DNA of 64,000 bases from Bacilli bacterium (GCA_017460175.1 JAFUBO010000006.1:96339-160338); one strand, 5' to 3'. Counted from the first letter of the stretch, positions 37,929 to 47,273 are shown. Translations and numbers: made by a program. The notes: generated by a model not told the origin, from the sequence alone.

Positions 37929-38819
37929 ATGGAATTATTAAAACACTGTATGCTATGTCCAAGAAAATGTGGAGTAAATAGATATAAAGAAAAAGGATTT
38001 TGTAATGCTACAAACAGAATAAAATTAGCTTATTATTCTACTCATATGTGGGAAGAACCAATTATTTCTGGTACTAGAGGTAGTGGAACAATATTTTTTT
38101 CAAATTGTAATTTAAGATGTCTTTACTGTCAGAATAAAAAAATAAGTATAGATGGTTATGGTAAATATATATCTAATAAAAGATTAAAAGAAATAATGTT
38201 AGAATTACAAAACAAAAAAGTACATAATATTAATTTAGTTACACCTACATCATATGTTCCTCAAATTATATCAGTATTACATAAAATAAAAAATAAAGAA
38301 TTAAAAATACCAGTTGTTTATAACACTAGCAGTTATGAAAATGTAGGAACAATTATTGCATGTAGAAACTTAATAGATATATATTTAGCTGATCTACGTT
38401 ATTATAATGACAAACTAGGTGAAAAATACTCTAATTGTAAAAACTACTTTGAAACAGCAACAATGTCTATAGATGAAATGTATAGGCAAGTAGGAAAAAT
38501 AAAACTAGATAATGAAGGTATGTTAAAAAAAGGTTTAATAGTTAGAGTATTAATAATACCAGGAGAAATAGAAGATGCTAAAAAAATAATTAATTATTTA
38601 TATAAAACATATAAAGACAATATATTTATAAGCATAATGAATCAATATACACCAATAAATACATGCAAGTATAATAATTTAAATAGAAAATTAACAAAAG
38701 AAGAATATGATGAAGTAATTAAATATGCTTTATCAATTGGAGTTAATAATGCCTTTATTCAAGAAGAAGGTACCGCAACTGAAAGCTTTATTCCAGATTT
38801 TAATAAAAATATTTTATAA
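37929..38819 (+). CDS. PflX-like radical SAM protein (PFL-activating enzyme homologue)
   Basis: 296 residues. Extra N-terminal cysteines (C7, C10, C14, C25 in CMLCPRKCGVN...GFCN) precede the radical SAM cluster motif C60-x3-C64-x2-C67 (NCNLRCLYCQN). This layout is that of the COG1313/PflX group, uncharacterised relatives of pyruvate formate-lyase activase. It binds a 4Fe-4S cluster and S-adenosylmethionine; the target is unknown. Indicates an anaerobic lifestyle. Confidence 0.88.
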   Translation: MELLKHCMLCPRKCGVNRYKEKGFCNATNRIKLAYYSTHMWEEPIISGTRGSGTIFFSNCNLRCLYCQNKKISIDGYGKYISNKRLKEIMLELQNKKVHNINLVTPTSYVPQIISVLHKIKNKELKIPVVYNTSSYENVGTIIACRNLIDIYLADLRYYNDKLGEKYSNCKNYFETATMSIDEMYRQVGKIKLDNEGMLKKGLIVRVLIIPGEIEDAKKIINYLYKTYKDNIFISIMNQYTPINTCKYNNLNRKLTKEEYDEVIKYALSIGVNNAFIQEEGTATESFIPDFNKNIL

Positions 38820-38859
38820 AATTAAAAATTATGATATTATTATTTTAGGAGGTTAAAAT

Positions 38860-39402
38860 ATGAAAAAAATAAAATTATTAGTAGTTTTATTAATAACTGC
38901 ATTAATTATTCCATTTGTAGTACATGCTGAAGAAGTAACAGATGAGCAATCTAATGAAGTTAAAGTATACTTATTTAGAGGAGAAGGATGTCCACACTGT
39001 GAAGAGGCAATAGAGTGGTTTGCTTCAATTGAAGAAGAATACGGTGCATACTTTAAAGTAATAGATTATGAAACATGGTATAATGAAGAAAATGCTGCAT
39101 TAATGCAAAAAGTTGCTGAAGCAAAAGGTGATCAAGCAGATGGAGTTCCATATATTATAATTGGTAATAAATCATGGAATGGATTTACTGAAAGCTATGA
39201 AGAAGGAATACTTTCAGAAATAAAATCAGAATTTGCTAAAGATGTTTCTGATAGATATGACATAATGGAAAAAGTATCTAAAATTAGTGATAAAGACGAA
39301 GAAAAAGATACAGGTAGCGATGTAGTAGCATTAATAGTTATTTTAATAGCAGTTTCAGGAATTTGCTTCGGAATATACAAAGCAAGAACAAAAATAAAAT
39401 AA
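38860..39402 (+). CDS. Exported thioredoxin-like protein with C-terminal anchor
   Basis: 180 residues. Signal peptide (1 to about 23, cleavage after VHA), a short thioredoxin fold with active site C44-P-H-C47 and GVPYIIIG as the cis-proline loop, then a charged linker and a C-terminal membrane helix (about 154-172) ending in Lys/Arg. Probably a wall-side disulfide exchange or reduction protein tethered to the membrane. Own promoter region and AGGAGG. Confidence 0.8.
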   Translation: MKKIKLLVVLLITALIIPFVVHAEEVTDEQSNEVKVYLFRGEGCPHCEEAIEWFASIEEEYGAYFKVIDYETWYNEENAALMQKVAEAKGDQADGVPYIIIGNKSWNGFTESYEEGILSEIKSEFAKDVSDRYDIMEKVSKISDKDEEKDTGSDVVALIVILIAVSGICFGIYKARTKIK

Positions 39403-39425
39403 AAAACCTTTATAGGTTTTTTTAT
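39403..39425. terminator. Bidirectional terminator
   Basis: AAAAACC/GGTTTTT stem with loop TTTATA and A/T flanks, between converging genes. Confidence 0.75.
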
Positions 39426-40468
39426 TTTATTCTAATAACTTGTCCAATACTAAGTAAATTATTACTTAAATTATTTAATTCCTTTAATTCATTAACTGAA
39501 ATATTATTCTTTTTAGCTATTGACCATAAAGTATCACCTTTTTGAACAATATAAGTGTTATTATTGTTATTATTATCCGTTTTAGGTACTAATAACTTTT
39601 GACCTATTTGCAAAACTAAAGTATCAAGATTATTTATATTAATTAAATCATTCAAATTAATATTAAACCTCTTAGCTATTGAATATAAACTGTCACCTTT
39701 AACTACTTCATATATATCATAATTATCTATGTTATCATCTATATCATCAGTTAAAAACAATTTTTGTCCAATAGTTAATATATTACTATCTAAGTTATTT
39801 ATTCTTTTAATCTCATCAATACTAACATTAAATCTTCTTGATATAGAATATAAAGTATCACCTTTAACTACAGTATAATAATCATTAGAAATACTACCAT
39901 TAGGTGGTATATAATTATAACCAGTATATTCAGCAATTGCCTTAACAACACCTTCAACATAATCTTCCAAATTATTATTTAATTTATAAGCATCATTCTT
40001 ATTATCAATAAATCCATATTCAACTAATAAAGGCATAGTATTACCAGTTTCTCTTAATATATAATAATAATCTTTATTAGGATTCTCTGGTAATCTTCTT
40101 TGATAAGTCTTTCTTTTTATTTGACCAGCATCACCAATATTTTCAAGAATCATATCTGCTAAAGTAGAATCATTTTTCAAAGAATAAACAACCTCAGCAC
40201 CTTCTCCACCACCAGCATTTATATGATTAGAAATAAGAATAGTATTAGGATTATTATCATATAAACCTAGTACTCTTCTGATTCTTTTATCCTTGGGTAA
40301 ATATTCATCACTATCACGTGTAACTTTACTAGGAATACCAAGTTCTTGTAATCTCTTATACATATAATTAGAAGCCTTTAAATTAAGATCTTTTTCAAGT
40401 AAATTATTTCCTACTGCACCGCTATCAATTCCACCATGACCAGCATCAATAATTACGCCTTCAAACAT
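39422..40468 (-). CDS. N-acetylmuramoyl-L-alanine amidase (Amidase_3) with three LysM domains
   Basis: 348 residues. The catalytic zinc domain (1 to about 185) has His11 in IDAGHGG, Glu25 (LLEKDLNL), His82 in ISNHINAG and Glu150 in LLVEYGFIDN. Three LysM peptidoglycan-binding domains follow (about 197-240, 252-295, 304-348), each starting V-x-K-G-D-(T/S)-L. It cleaves the amide bond between MurNAc and L-Ala. No signal peptide precedes the domain at the chosen start (40468, behind AGAGGTGA), so its way out of the cell is unclear; release on lysis or a mother-cell role are possibilities. Confidence 0.9.
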   Translation of the reverse strand: MFEGVIIDAGHGGIDSGAVGNNLLEKDLNLKASNYMYKRLQELGIPSKVTRDSDEYLPKDKRIRRVLGLYDNNPNTILISNHINAGGGEGAEVVYSLKNDSTLADMILENIGDAGQIKRKTYQRRLPENPNKDYYYILRETGNTMPLLVEYGFIDNKNDAYKLNNNLEDYVEGVVKAIAEYTGYNYIPPNGSISNDYYTVVKGDTLYSISRRFNVSIDEIKRINNLDSNILTIGQKLFLTDDIDDNIDNYDIYEVVKGDSLYSIAKRFNINLNDLININNLDTLVLQIGQKLLVPKTDNNNNNNTYIVQKGDTLWSIAKKNNISVNELKELNNLSNNLLSIGQVIRIK

Positions 40469-40567
40469 AAAATCACCTCTATAATAAGATATGGTATTAT
40501 AGGTAAAATGACACAAAAAAATGTTAATTTTGATTATACCTTTATTTTGTATAATAATTTATTAATA

Positions 40568-40576
40568 TGATATAAT
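40568..40576 (+). promoter_or_regulatory. Extended -10 promoter of the gene at 40597
   Basis: TGATATAAT, 20 bp before the ATG. Confidence 0.55.
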
Positions 40577-40596
40577 TTATTTATAGAGGTGAGTAT

Positions 40597-41016
40597 ATGA
40601 AAAATAACTTTTCAAAACCTAAAATGAGTGAATATAGTTTTTTTACATTACTAGTCGCAATAAAAAAACATGAAAACTATGATCCTATAATAAATAGAAA
40701 TGAATTAGAAAAAAAACTATATGAATATTATAATCAAGAGGAATTTAAATTATTTTTTATAGATACGGAAATAGATGATACAAAAGATAATAATAAACAA
40801 TTAAATTTGAGTAGTTCATTTTTAAATGCTTATTCATATGGAATGATTACTATGATTCATGATTCGGAAAAAAAATTAAGTTATATGATAAATATAACTT
40901 ATGAACAATCAGAAAAAATATTAAAAAACTATTCAAATCAAGAAAAAGAAAAAATGATTAAATTATTAGATAGTTTAGAAGAAAAAAATAAGCCATTAAT
41001 ATTAACAAAAAAATAA
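40597..41016 (+). CDS. Hypothetical protein
   Basis: 139 residues, soluble, charged. Features: SEYSFFTLLVAIKKHENYDPI, an Asp-rich middle and LSYMINITYEQSEKIL. No family recognised. The size and MSEYSFFTLL start resemble small proteins associated with toxin-antitoxin or phage regulation, but no partner is adjacent, so I assign no function. Monocistronic between promoter and terminator. Confidence 0.55.
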   Translation: MKNNFSKPKMSEYSFFTLLVAIKKHENYDPIINRNELEKKLYEYYNQEEFKLFFIDTEIDDTKDNNKQLNLSSSFLNAYSYGMITMIHDSEKKLSYMINITYEQSEKILKNYSNQEKEKMIKLLDSLEEKNKPLILTKK

Positions 41017-41040
41017 ATGACACACAAGTGTCATTTTTTT
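41017..41040. terminator. Bidirectional terminator
   Basis: ATGACAC/GTGTCAT stem with loop ACA, seven T; serves both converging genes. Confidence 0.85.
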
Positions 41041-41615
41041 AATATCTTAATATCATTTTTTAATTCTTCATGATAAAGCATATTATTTTCATCATCTAAT
41101 TTAATTAATATTTTATTATTAATAATAATATCTTTAGTAGAAGTTTCTTTATCTTTCCTTATTTGTATATTTTTAATAGAACCAATTTCTTTTATAAAAG
41201 AATTATCTAAATTTTTATCATATAAATCTATTTTTTTATTATCAATTCTTAATATATAATAATCAAATATTAATATCTTATCACTATTAAATTTATTAAC
41301 TATAGAATTATTAATAATAATATTATCTGGACAATAATATATATCATTTAATTTCATATTATATTTATAATACTTATCATTTACTTTAACATAATTAGGT
41401 ATAGAAAAATCATATTCATAATTATTAATAAAAGAAATAATATAATTCTTAAATTCATCTTTTAAATTATTATTTAATATATCTTTATATAAATTATTTG
41501 AAAATGAAAAATGTTTTTCCAATATTTTATATACTTCTATTCCAGGAAATAGTTTACTACATAATTTTTGCATTCCATCTCCGTATTTTCTTTTTATTTG
41601 CATAGAATCAGTCAT
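41031..41615 (-). CDS. Hypothetical protein
   Basis: 194 residues, cytoplasmic, very rich in Asn, Ile, Lys and Asp. Markers: MQIKRKYGDGMQKLCSKLFPG near the start and NYVKVNDKYYKYN mid-protein. No family recognised. ATG follows GGGTGATTTTTT. Downstream of the tail-anchored gene at 41670 on the same strand with about 55 bp between; possibly an operon. Confidence 0.55.
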   Translation of the reverse strand: MTDSMQIKRKYGDGMQKLCSKLFPGIEVYKILEKHFSFSNNLYKDILNNNLKDEFKNYIISFINNYEYDFSIPNYVKVNDKYYKYNMKLNDIYYCPDNIIINNSIVNKFNSDKILIFDYYILRIDNKKIDLYDKNLDNSFIKEIGSIKNIQIRKDKETSTKDIIINNKILIKLDDENNMLYHEELKNDIKILKK

Positions 41616-41669
41616 AAAAAATCACCCACAGTTAGGTGATATATTAACATATTTATACTAAAAAAACAA

Positions 41670-42158
41670 TTACCTTAATATAAGATTTAAAATCATTGCG
41701 GTAAGTATTACTCCAGTTACAATAAGAACTGATAATGTGATTGAAAATATACTAATAATACCTTTTTGAGAATTACTATTATTAGTATTATTATCTAAAA
41801 CAAGAACCTTAGGTTTTTCCAATGCATCAGTGGTATTAACTTTCTCGCTTGAAGTATTATCATTTAACATAGCATTAAGTTCACTAACTCTATTATCTTC
41901 TTTTAACTTTCTTTTTTCTTCATTTTCTTTTTTTTCTATATATCTTCTTTTCTTTTCTTCAAATAAATACATCATATCCTTGTTTATTGAATCAACACTC
42001 ATACCAGAATACAAATATCTATTTTTGACTTTTTCAGTAGTCTCTTCTAATGATTCCTCGAAAAGATAAGAAAAACTGTTATATATATTACGAGTTAATA
42101 TTTCTAAATACATGGATAAATGATCTCTATCTAAGTATTTTTCATCTTTATTTTCCAC
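41670..42158 (-). CDS. Tail-anchored hypothetical protein
   Basis: 162 residues: a charged helical N-terminal two thirds (DHLSMYLEILTRNIYNSFSYLF, then a Lys/Glu-rich stretch), an Asn/Ser linker and one C-terminal membrane helix (about 135-160). GTG start at 42158 behind AGGATG. This architecture suggests a cytoplasmic domain held at the membrane; no family recognised. Confidence 0.55.
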   Translation of the reverse strand: MENKDEKYLDRDHLSMYLEILTRNIYNSFSYLFEESLEETTEKVKNRYLYSGMSVDSINKDMMYLFEEKKRRYIEKKENEEKRKLKEDNRVSELNAMLNDNTSSEKVNTTDALEKPKVLVLDNNTNNSNSQKGIISIFSITLSVLIVTGVILTAMILNLILR

Positions 42159-42200
42159 GTTATCACATCCTAAAAATATTATAACAAATATTAAATAAAA

Positions 42201-42229
42201 TTGACAATAGAATAAAGATAAATTACAAT
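42201..42229 (+). promoter_or_regulatory. Promoter of the aquaporin gene
   Basis: Consensus -35 TTGACA (42201-42206), 17 bp, -10 TACAAT (42224-42229). Confidence 0.75.
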
Positions 42230-42251
42230 TAAATTAGAAAGGAGAATTGAG

Positions 42252-42929
42252 ATGAAAAAGTATATTGCTGAATTCTTAGGAACACTTGTATTAGTATTAT
42301 TTGGAACAGGTATTGCAGTTGTATCAGGAGGAGATTTAGTAGCAACATCTTTAGCATTTGGTTTAGCTATAGTTGCTGAAGCTTACGTTATTGGAAATAT
42401 TTCAGGTTGCCATGTTAACCCAGCTGTATCTTTAGCAATGTTAATCAATAAAAAATTATCAGTAAAAGATTTTGTATGGTATGTAATAGCTCAAATATTA
42501 GGCGCTATAGCTGGTACTGCAATTCTATTCTTTATCTTAAGTAATACAAACTTAGGAACTACTGCATTAGGAGCTAACTTCTATGGAGAATTATCTGCTA
42601 ATAACATATCATTAGCAGGAGCAATAGTAACAGAAATAGTATTAACATGTGTATTTATCTATACTATATTAGGTGTTACTAGTGATGATAATAAATCTTC
42701 AGTTGCTGGACTTGTTATAGGTTTAACTTTAACATTTGTACATTTAATTGGAATTCCTCTGACAGGAACTTCAGTTAACCCAGCAAGAAGTTTAGCACCA
42801 GCTATTTTCTTAGGTGGAGAAGCAATCAAACAAATTTGGGTATTTATATTAGCACCGTTAGTAGGTGGAGCTCTTGCTGCATATTTATTTAAATACTTAA
42901 ATACAACTAATAAAAAGAAATCTAAATAA
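42252..42929 (+). CDS. aqpZ: Aquaporin Z-like water channel
   Basis: 225 residues, six membrane helices and two half-helices with NPA motifs at 56-58 (HVNPAVS) and 176-178 (SVNPARS). His164 and Arg179 sit where the AqpZ selectivity filter has its His and Arg, so a water channel is more likely than a glycerol facilitator. No glycerol kinase gene is adjacent, in agreement with this. Confidence 0.88.
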   Translation: MKKYIAEFLGTLVLVLFGTGIAVVSGGDLVATSLAFGLAIVAEAYVIGNISGCHVNPAVSLAMLINKKLSVKDFVWYVIAQILGAIAGTAILFFILSNTNLGTTALGANFYGELSANNISLAGAIVTEIVLTCVFIYTILGVTSDDNKSSVAGLVIGLTLTFVHLIGIPLTGTSVNPARSLAPAIFLGGEAIKQIWVFILAPLVGGALAAYLFKYLNTTNKKKSK

Positions 42930-42936
42930 TACTATA

Positions 42937-42960
42937 AAACATCCTAAAAGGATGTTTTTT
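42937..42960 (+). terminator. Terminator of aqpZ
   Basis: AAACATCC/GGATGTTT stem with loop TAAAA and T run. Confidence 0.9.
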
Positions 42961-42971
42961 TATTATCTTTT

Positions 42972-42980
42972 TGTTATAAT
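42972..42980 (+). promoter_or_regulatory. Extended -10 promoter of the HExxH gene
   Basis: TGTTATAAT, 18 bp before the ATG at 42999. Confidence 0.6.
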
Positions 42981-42998
42981 AACAAGAAAGGTGATTTT

Positions 42999-44219
42999 AT
43001 GAGTCCAATACAACTACAAGAAAAATTAAAAAAAATGTCCGAATTAATAAAAGATAAAAACATAATAGATTACTTTCCAACGATAATAAATGATTTAGAA
43101 TTTATTATACAAGAATACCCAATAGAGTTAAATAATCTAACAGAAGAAGAAAGAACAGATAATGTTTATGAAATAGAATACTATAAAATAACATATTTAG
43201 CTGAATTAATAAAAAAATATATGGAATTAACATGGAAAAAAGATTTTTCATATGAAATAGTAGATGGATATTTATTTAATTCAACTGCTGGATATAATCA
43301 AAGAGATGATATAGTCACAATATCTATATTTGGAATGATTTTAAATTCTGAAACAAATGCCGATATGATAAAATCATTAGCTCATGAATATCGCCATCAA
43401 CTACAATATCATTTTCTAAAAGAAAAAGAATTTAAAGATATCCTAAACTATCCTCCATATTTCATTACCATTATAAAAAATTTACTTCCAAAAGAAATAA
43501 AGACAGTAATTAATGAAGAAGGTTATGTAATAGATAAACCATATTACTATAATAATTATAAAAGAATATATATGGAAGTAGATGCTAATTATTATGGAGT
43601 AGAAGTATCAAAATCATTCTTATCAGATTTATATAATAAATATCCAGATAAAAGTGAAAAATTAAATAGTAGAGTAAAACTATTAGAAAAAGAATTAGCA
43701 TTAGAAAGTGATCTCACAATAGAAGGATTAGAAAAAGAAAAAAGAATAGATACAATTTACTTAGAAGAAACTAGATTAAAAAAACCCATAACTTCTACTG
43801 TATTAGTAGATGATAATGAAGAAGATTCATTAATATACATAGACAAATGTATAAAAGAAGAACCTTTTATAGAAGAAAGATTCCCAGTAATCAGTATATT
43901 AAAGAAAGATAATAGATTTAAAAACTATGCAGAAATAATAATAGATAAATATAAAAATATTAATAAATATAAAGATAAAGATAGAATAGAAGAAATATAT
44001 AGTCACATAATAAAAACAGACCCTATGCTTATAATAAGTAAATATATTTTAGAAAAAGATATAGATAGTATAAAAGAATTTATAAGAATTCATCCTACTT
44101 TTATAAATGAATATCAAGATGATTTAAATAAATTATTTAATATACTAATAATAGATCAAAGTATTATTAATTTATTAACTGAAGAAGAATATGTTATAAT
44201 GAAAAAAGAAAGGAAATAA
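42999..44219 (+). CDS. Putative zinc metallopeptidase-like protein (HExxH)
   Basis: 406 residues, cytoplasmic. H129-E-Y-R-H133 in SLAHEYRHQLQYHF is an exact HExxH zinc motif, and YMEVDANYYGVE about 60 residues later offers the third-ligand Glu typical of gluzincin-like minimal peptidases. The C-terminal 180 residues are helical and Ile/Asp/Lys-rich. No known family assigned. It is followed two bases later by a lipoprotein gene, so the pair is cotranscribed. Confidence 0.65.
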   Translation: MSPIQLQEKLKKMSELIKDKNIIDYFPTIINDLEFIIQEYPIELNNLTEEERTDNVYEIEYYKITYLAELIKKYMELTWKKDFSYEIVDGYLFNSTAGYNQRDDIVTISIFGMILNSETNADMIKSLAHEYRHQLQYHFLKEKEFKDILNYPPYFITIIKNLLPKEIKTVINEEGYVIDKPYYYNNYKRIYMEVDANYYGVEVSKSFLSDLYNKYPDKSEKLNSRVKLLEKELALESDLTIEGLEKEKRIDTIYLEETRLKKPITSTVLVDDNEEDSLIYIDKCIKEEPFIEERFPVISILKKDNRFKNYAEIIIDKYKNINKYKDKDRIEEIYSHIIKTDPMLIISKYILEKDIDSIKEFIRIHPTFINEYQDDLNKLFNILIIDQSIINLLTEEEYVIMKKERK

Positions 44220-44221
44220 GT

Positions 44222-44752
44222 ATGAAAAAGATATTATTATTAGTTTTACTATTCCCAATTATTATTTTAGGATTAACAGGTTGTAAAGAAAAGAAAGATA
44301 ATAGAAAATCTATATCTTTAATAGATCCAGTATTTGGATATGAAACAGTATTTAAATATGATCAAAAAGAGAATTTTTCTAATTTAAAAACAAATGAAGG
44401 AGGAGTTTCAAAAGAAATAACATTTGAAAATGAAGATTTAGATGTAAGTTTTCAAATGTATTATACTAAATTAATGAAGTCATCTTATGATAAATCAAAA
44501 GAAGTACGTTCTAAACAAAAATACTATAAAGAATATAAATTTAATAAATATGAAGCATATTCATACGGAGATTATACTAGTGGAATATATTTAAATATAC
44601 TAATAGATATAGATTCTACTGACACAGCTAAAATATTGTTTGTATCAATAGATAGATTAGATTCTAATCAAAATATAATAGTAGCTGACGTATTAAATAA
44701 AGAATTAAAAGATTTCTTTAATTCAATAGAAGTATTTGAAATAGATCAATAA
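44222..44752 (+). CDS. Lipoprotein of unknown function
   Basis: 176 residues. Signal peptide with lipobox GLTGC, lipidated Cys21. The mature domain starts with a charged linker and an FGYETVFKYDQKENFSNLKT stretch; no family recognised. Cotranscribed with the HExxH gene. Confidence 0.7.
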   Translation: MKKILLLVLLFPIIILGLTGCKEKKDNRKSISLIDPVFGYETVFKYDQKENFSNLKTNEGGVSKEITFENEDLDVSFQMYYTKLMKSSYDKSKEVRSKQKYYKEYKFNKYEAYSYGDYTSGIYLNILIDIDSTDTAKILFVSIDRLDSNQNIIVADVLNKELKDFFNSIEVFEIDQ

Positions 44753-44754
44753 AA

Positions 44755-44777
44755 AAAGAACTTTAAAGTTCTTTTTT
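44755..44777 (+). terminator. Terminator of the HExxH-lipoprotein unit
   Basis: AAAAGAACTTTAAAGTTCTTTT palindrome with T run. Confidence 0.85.
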
Positions 44778-44781
44778 GTTT

Positions 44782-44790
44782 TGCTATAAT
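44782..44790 (+). promoter_or_regulatory. Extended -10 promoter of the CmpB-like pair
   Basis: TGCTATAAT between the terminator and the ATG at 44816. Confidence 0.6.
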
Positions 44791-44815
44791 ATAATAAGAA
44801 TAAGGTAGTGATAGT

Positions 44816-45424
44816 ATGTTAGAAAAATTAGATAAAAAAGAATTAATCAGTTTTACATGCTTAGTAGTAATAATATGTGGATTTATTGGATGGAATATAG
44901 AAGTAATATTCTATTATATAGATAGTGGATTAAAAACTATTTACTGGAGAGGTGGAAACTTTCTTCCATGGATTAATATATATGCATGGGGAGCACTTCT
45001 AATGATTACCTTAACATACAAAAATAAAGACCACCCACTACATGTATTTTTAATAAGCATGGCAAGTGCAGGACTCTTAGAATTATTATCTGGGTACTTC
45101 TTATATGGAGTATTAGGTTGGACTAAATCATGGGATTATACCCAAGAAGTACTTTCAGGATTTACTATAGGAGGTTATGTCTCACTTAGAAGTTTAGTAG
45201 GCTTTGGCATAGGTGGATTATTCTTAATATATATATTAGTACCATTATTAATAAAATTAGTAACTTCTAAACATAAAAATAAAGTATTTATAATAAGTGT
45301 AGTATTAGTATCCATTATAATGATAGATGAACTATATAATTTGGTAATAGCTCACTTAATTCATACTCCAAGAGCTAGAGATATATATCGTCCTTTAGGA
45401 TTTAAATATTTATATTTTAAGTAG
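44816..45424 (+). CDS. CmpB-family (putative ABC transporter permease) membrane protein, copy 1
   Basis: 202 residues, five or six membrane helices. WNIEVIFYYIDSGLKT and RGGNFLPWINIYAWGALL match the ABC_trans_CmpB (PF06541-type) pattern of uncharacterised Firmicutes membrane proteins. Despite the family name no ABC ATPase is adjacent and transport is unproven. The next gene is a clear paralogue. Confidence 0.75.
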   Translation: MLEKLDKKELISFTCLVVIICGFIGWNIEVIFYYIDSGLKTIYWRGGNFLPWINIYAWGALLMITLTYKNKDHPLHVFLISMASAGLLELLSGYFLYGVLGWTKSWDYTQEVLSGFTIGGYVSLRSLVGFGIGGLFLIYILVPLLIKLVTSKHKNKVFIISVVLVSIIMIDELYNLVIAHLIHTPRARDIYRPLGFKYLYFK

Positions 45425-45431
45425 GTGAATT

Positions 45432-46031
45432 ATGAAAGATTTAACTAAAAAACAAAAAATAACACTAATATGTCTACTAATAGTAATAAGTGGAATAATA
45501 GGATGGCTTTATGAATTTATATTCTACTATGCAAATAGTGGATTTAAAACATTCTACTTTAGAGGAGGAAACTTCCTACCTTGGATTAATATTTATATGT
45601 ATGGATCATTCTTAATATTATTCTTAACTAGAAAAGTAAAAAAACATCCAATACTAGTATTCTTAATTAGTTTAGTATCAACAGGAGTTCTAGAATATCT
45701 TTCTGGTTACATTTTATATGGAGTATTAGGATGGACTAAATGTTGGGACTATAATAATGAAATATTAAACTGGGGAAATATTGATGGTTATGTTTGCTTA
45801 AGAAGTGTATTAATCTTCGGACTAGCTGGACTTGCTTTAGTATATTTAATCGTTCCTACTCTAATAAAACTAGTAAAGAAATATCCTAAACTATATATAA
45901 TAAGTATCATATTAGCTAGTATATTTCTATTTGATGAAGTATATAATTTAATACTACATAGAATATTTAATTTACCAGATTCAATAGAACTATATAAGAG
46001 TATAGGATTTAAATATTTATTCTACAAATAA
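45432..46031 (+). CDS. CmpB-family membrane protein, copy 2
   Basis: 199 residues, tandem paralogue of the previous gene: shares RGGNFLPWINIY, YLSGYILYGVLGWTK, GYVCLRS and the C-terminal GFKYLFYK. The two start 8 bp apart (stop to start) and are cotranscribed, which suggests a heterodimer or recent duplication. Confidence 0.75.
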   Translation: MKDLTKKQKITLICLLIVISGIIGWLYEFIFYYANSGFKTFYFRGGNFLPWINIYMYGSFLILFLTRKVKKHPILVFLISLVSTGVLEYLSGYILYGVLGWTKCWDYNNEILNWGNIDGYVCLRSVLIFGLAGLALVYLIVPTLIKLVKKYPKLYIISIILASIFLFDEVYNLILHRIFNLPDSIELYKSIGFKYLFYK

Positions 46032-46034
46032 AAA

Positions 46035-46055
46035 TATCCACAATAATTGTGGATA
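46035..46055. terminator. Bidirectional terminator
   Basis: TATCCACAA/TTGTGGATA stem with loop TAA and T run between converging genes. A near-identical hairpin lies at 47274-47296. Confidence 0.85.
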
Positions 46056-46061
46056 CTTTTT

Positions 46062-47003
46062 TTATTTATTAACCATATTACTTTCATAGAATAATGGATA
46101 TATCTCATAACCATTTTCTCTTAAATAATTAATTACATCAGGTAATATTTGTGTAGTAATAGAATTATAATCGTGGAATAATATAACTTCTATTTTATCA
46201 TTAACAGTAGAGTATAAATTATTCCATGCTTGATCTGTAGAATATAATGCTTTACCATCACCATCATTTGCAGTCCAATCTACCCAACCATATCCTTTTT
46301 CTTTTAAACGATTTATAATTGGTTCTTTAAGATTTTTAGCTTGAGAACTACCGCCAGGGAAGCGTACTATATTAGTTTTATAACCACCAGTCATATTTTT
46401 AACGTGTTCTTCTTGTCTATCCACTGCATTTATAAAACTATCAGCACTGTTATAAAGACCATATCTAATTGCATGTGTATAAGTGTGGTTTGCTATTGTG
46501 TGACCACGTTTTACATACTCTTTATATAAATCAAAACAACGTACACTCTTATTATCATAACAGTATTCACCATTCATAGATATAGTGAAGAATGTAGCTT
46601 TAACATCTTTCTCATCAAGAATATTAAGAACTTTATAAGTATTATTATAAGGACCATCATCAAAAGTCATATAAGCAATCTTTCTATCACTCTTACCAGA
46701 AAGAATGTCATCCTCAAGCTTTTTAATCTCACCAAAATATTCTTTCTTTATAGACTCTATAGTCTCATCTATATTCTGATAACCATTTAATTCATTAGTA
46801 ATATTTTCAAGTTCAACTTTTTTAATATTTAAATTTTCTAAAGCTAATTTATAATCACTCTTATTCTTTAAATAACTCTTTTTAGCTTTATTTAATTCAT
46901 TATTTAATAATACACAAATAACAGAAGAAATAATAATTAATAATAGAAGAATAGATTCAATAATTAAGAATCCTTTTTTACCTTTTTTATTTCCTGTTTC
47001 CAT
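46062..47003 (-). CDS. Membrane-anchored polysaccharide deacetylase
   Basis: 313 residues. An N-terminal anchor (about 12-32), a coiled-coil stalk (about 35-105) and a NodB domain: TFDDG at 113-117, zinc ligands H173-x3-H177 (ANHTYTH), and RFPGG at 214-218. It removes acetyl groups from a cell-wall polysaccharide or peptidoglycan GlcNAc, commonly for lysozyme resistance. It overlaps the upstream small gene by 40 bases and has only a weak ribosome site (TTAGAG), so it is probably translated by coupling. Confidence 0.88.
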   Translation of the reverse strand: METGNKKGKKGFLIIESILLLLIIISSVICVLLNNELNKAKKSYLKNKSDYKLALENLNIKKVELENITNELNGYQNIDETIESIKKEYFGEIKKLEDDILSGKSDRKIAYMTFDDGPYNNTYKVLNILDEKDVKATFFTISMNGEYCYDNKSVRCFDLYKEYVKRGHTIANHTYTHAIRYGLYNSADSFINAVDRQEEHVKNMTGGYKTNIVRFPGGSSQAKNLKEPIINRLKEKGYGWVDWTANDGDGKALYSTDQAWNNLYSTVNDKIEVILFHDYNSITTQILPDVINYLRENGYEIYPLFYESNMVNK

Positions 47004-47224
47004 GTCTCTAATATTTCTACCTTTTCATTATTTTCTTTCTTTATACTTTCTATTTCTTCTTTCTTCTTATTTATCTCTTCATTAGTATTATTAATCTTTT
47101 TTTCTACCACACTTACATCTTTACCACTTTTAGAATACCAATTATATTCTTTATATAAATAACATAATACCCCAACAGAAAGACATAATATGATAGAAGT
47201 AATAATTATAATTACCTTCTTCAT
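46964..47224 (-). CDS. Small membrane protein with coiled coil
   Basis: 86 residues: one N-terminal membrane helix (about 4-22) and a Lys/Glu-rich coiled coil (about 40-86). Its layout copies the anchor and stalk of the deacetylase that it overlaps, so the two may associate through their stalks. No family recognised. Confidence 0.65.
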   Translation of the reverse strand: MKKVIIIITSIILCLSVGVLCYLYKEYNWYSKSGKDVSVVEKKINNTNEEINKKKEEIESIKKENNEKVEILETWKQEIKKVKKDS

Positions 47225-47273
47225 ATCATCACCAAGTATATTGTATCATAGAATTATAAATACAAAATAAAAA

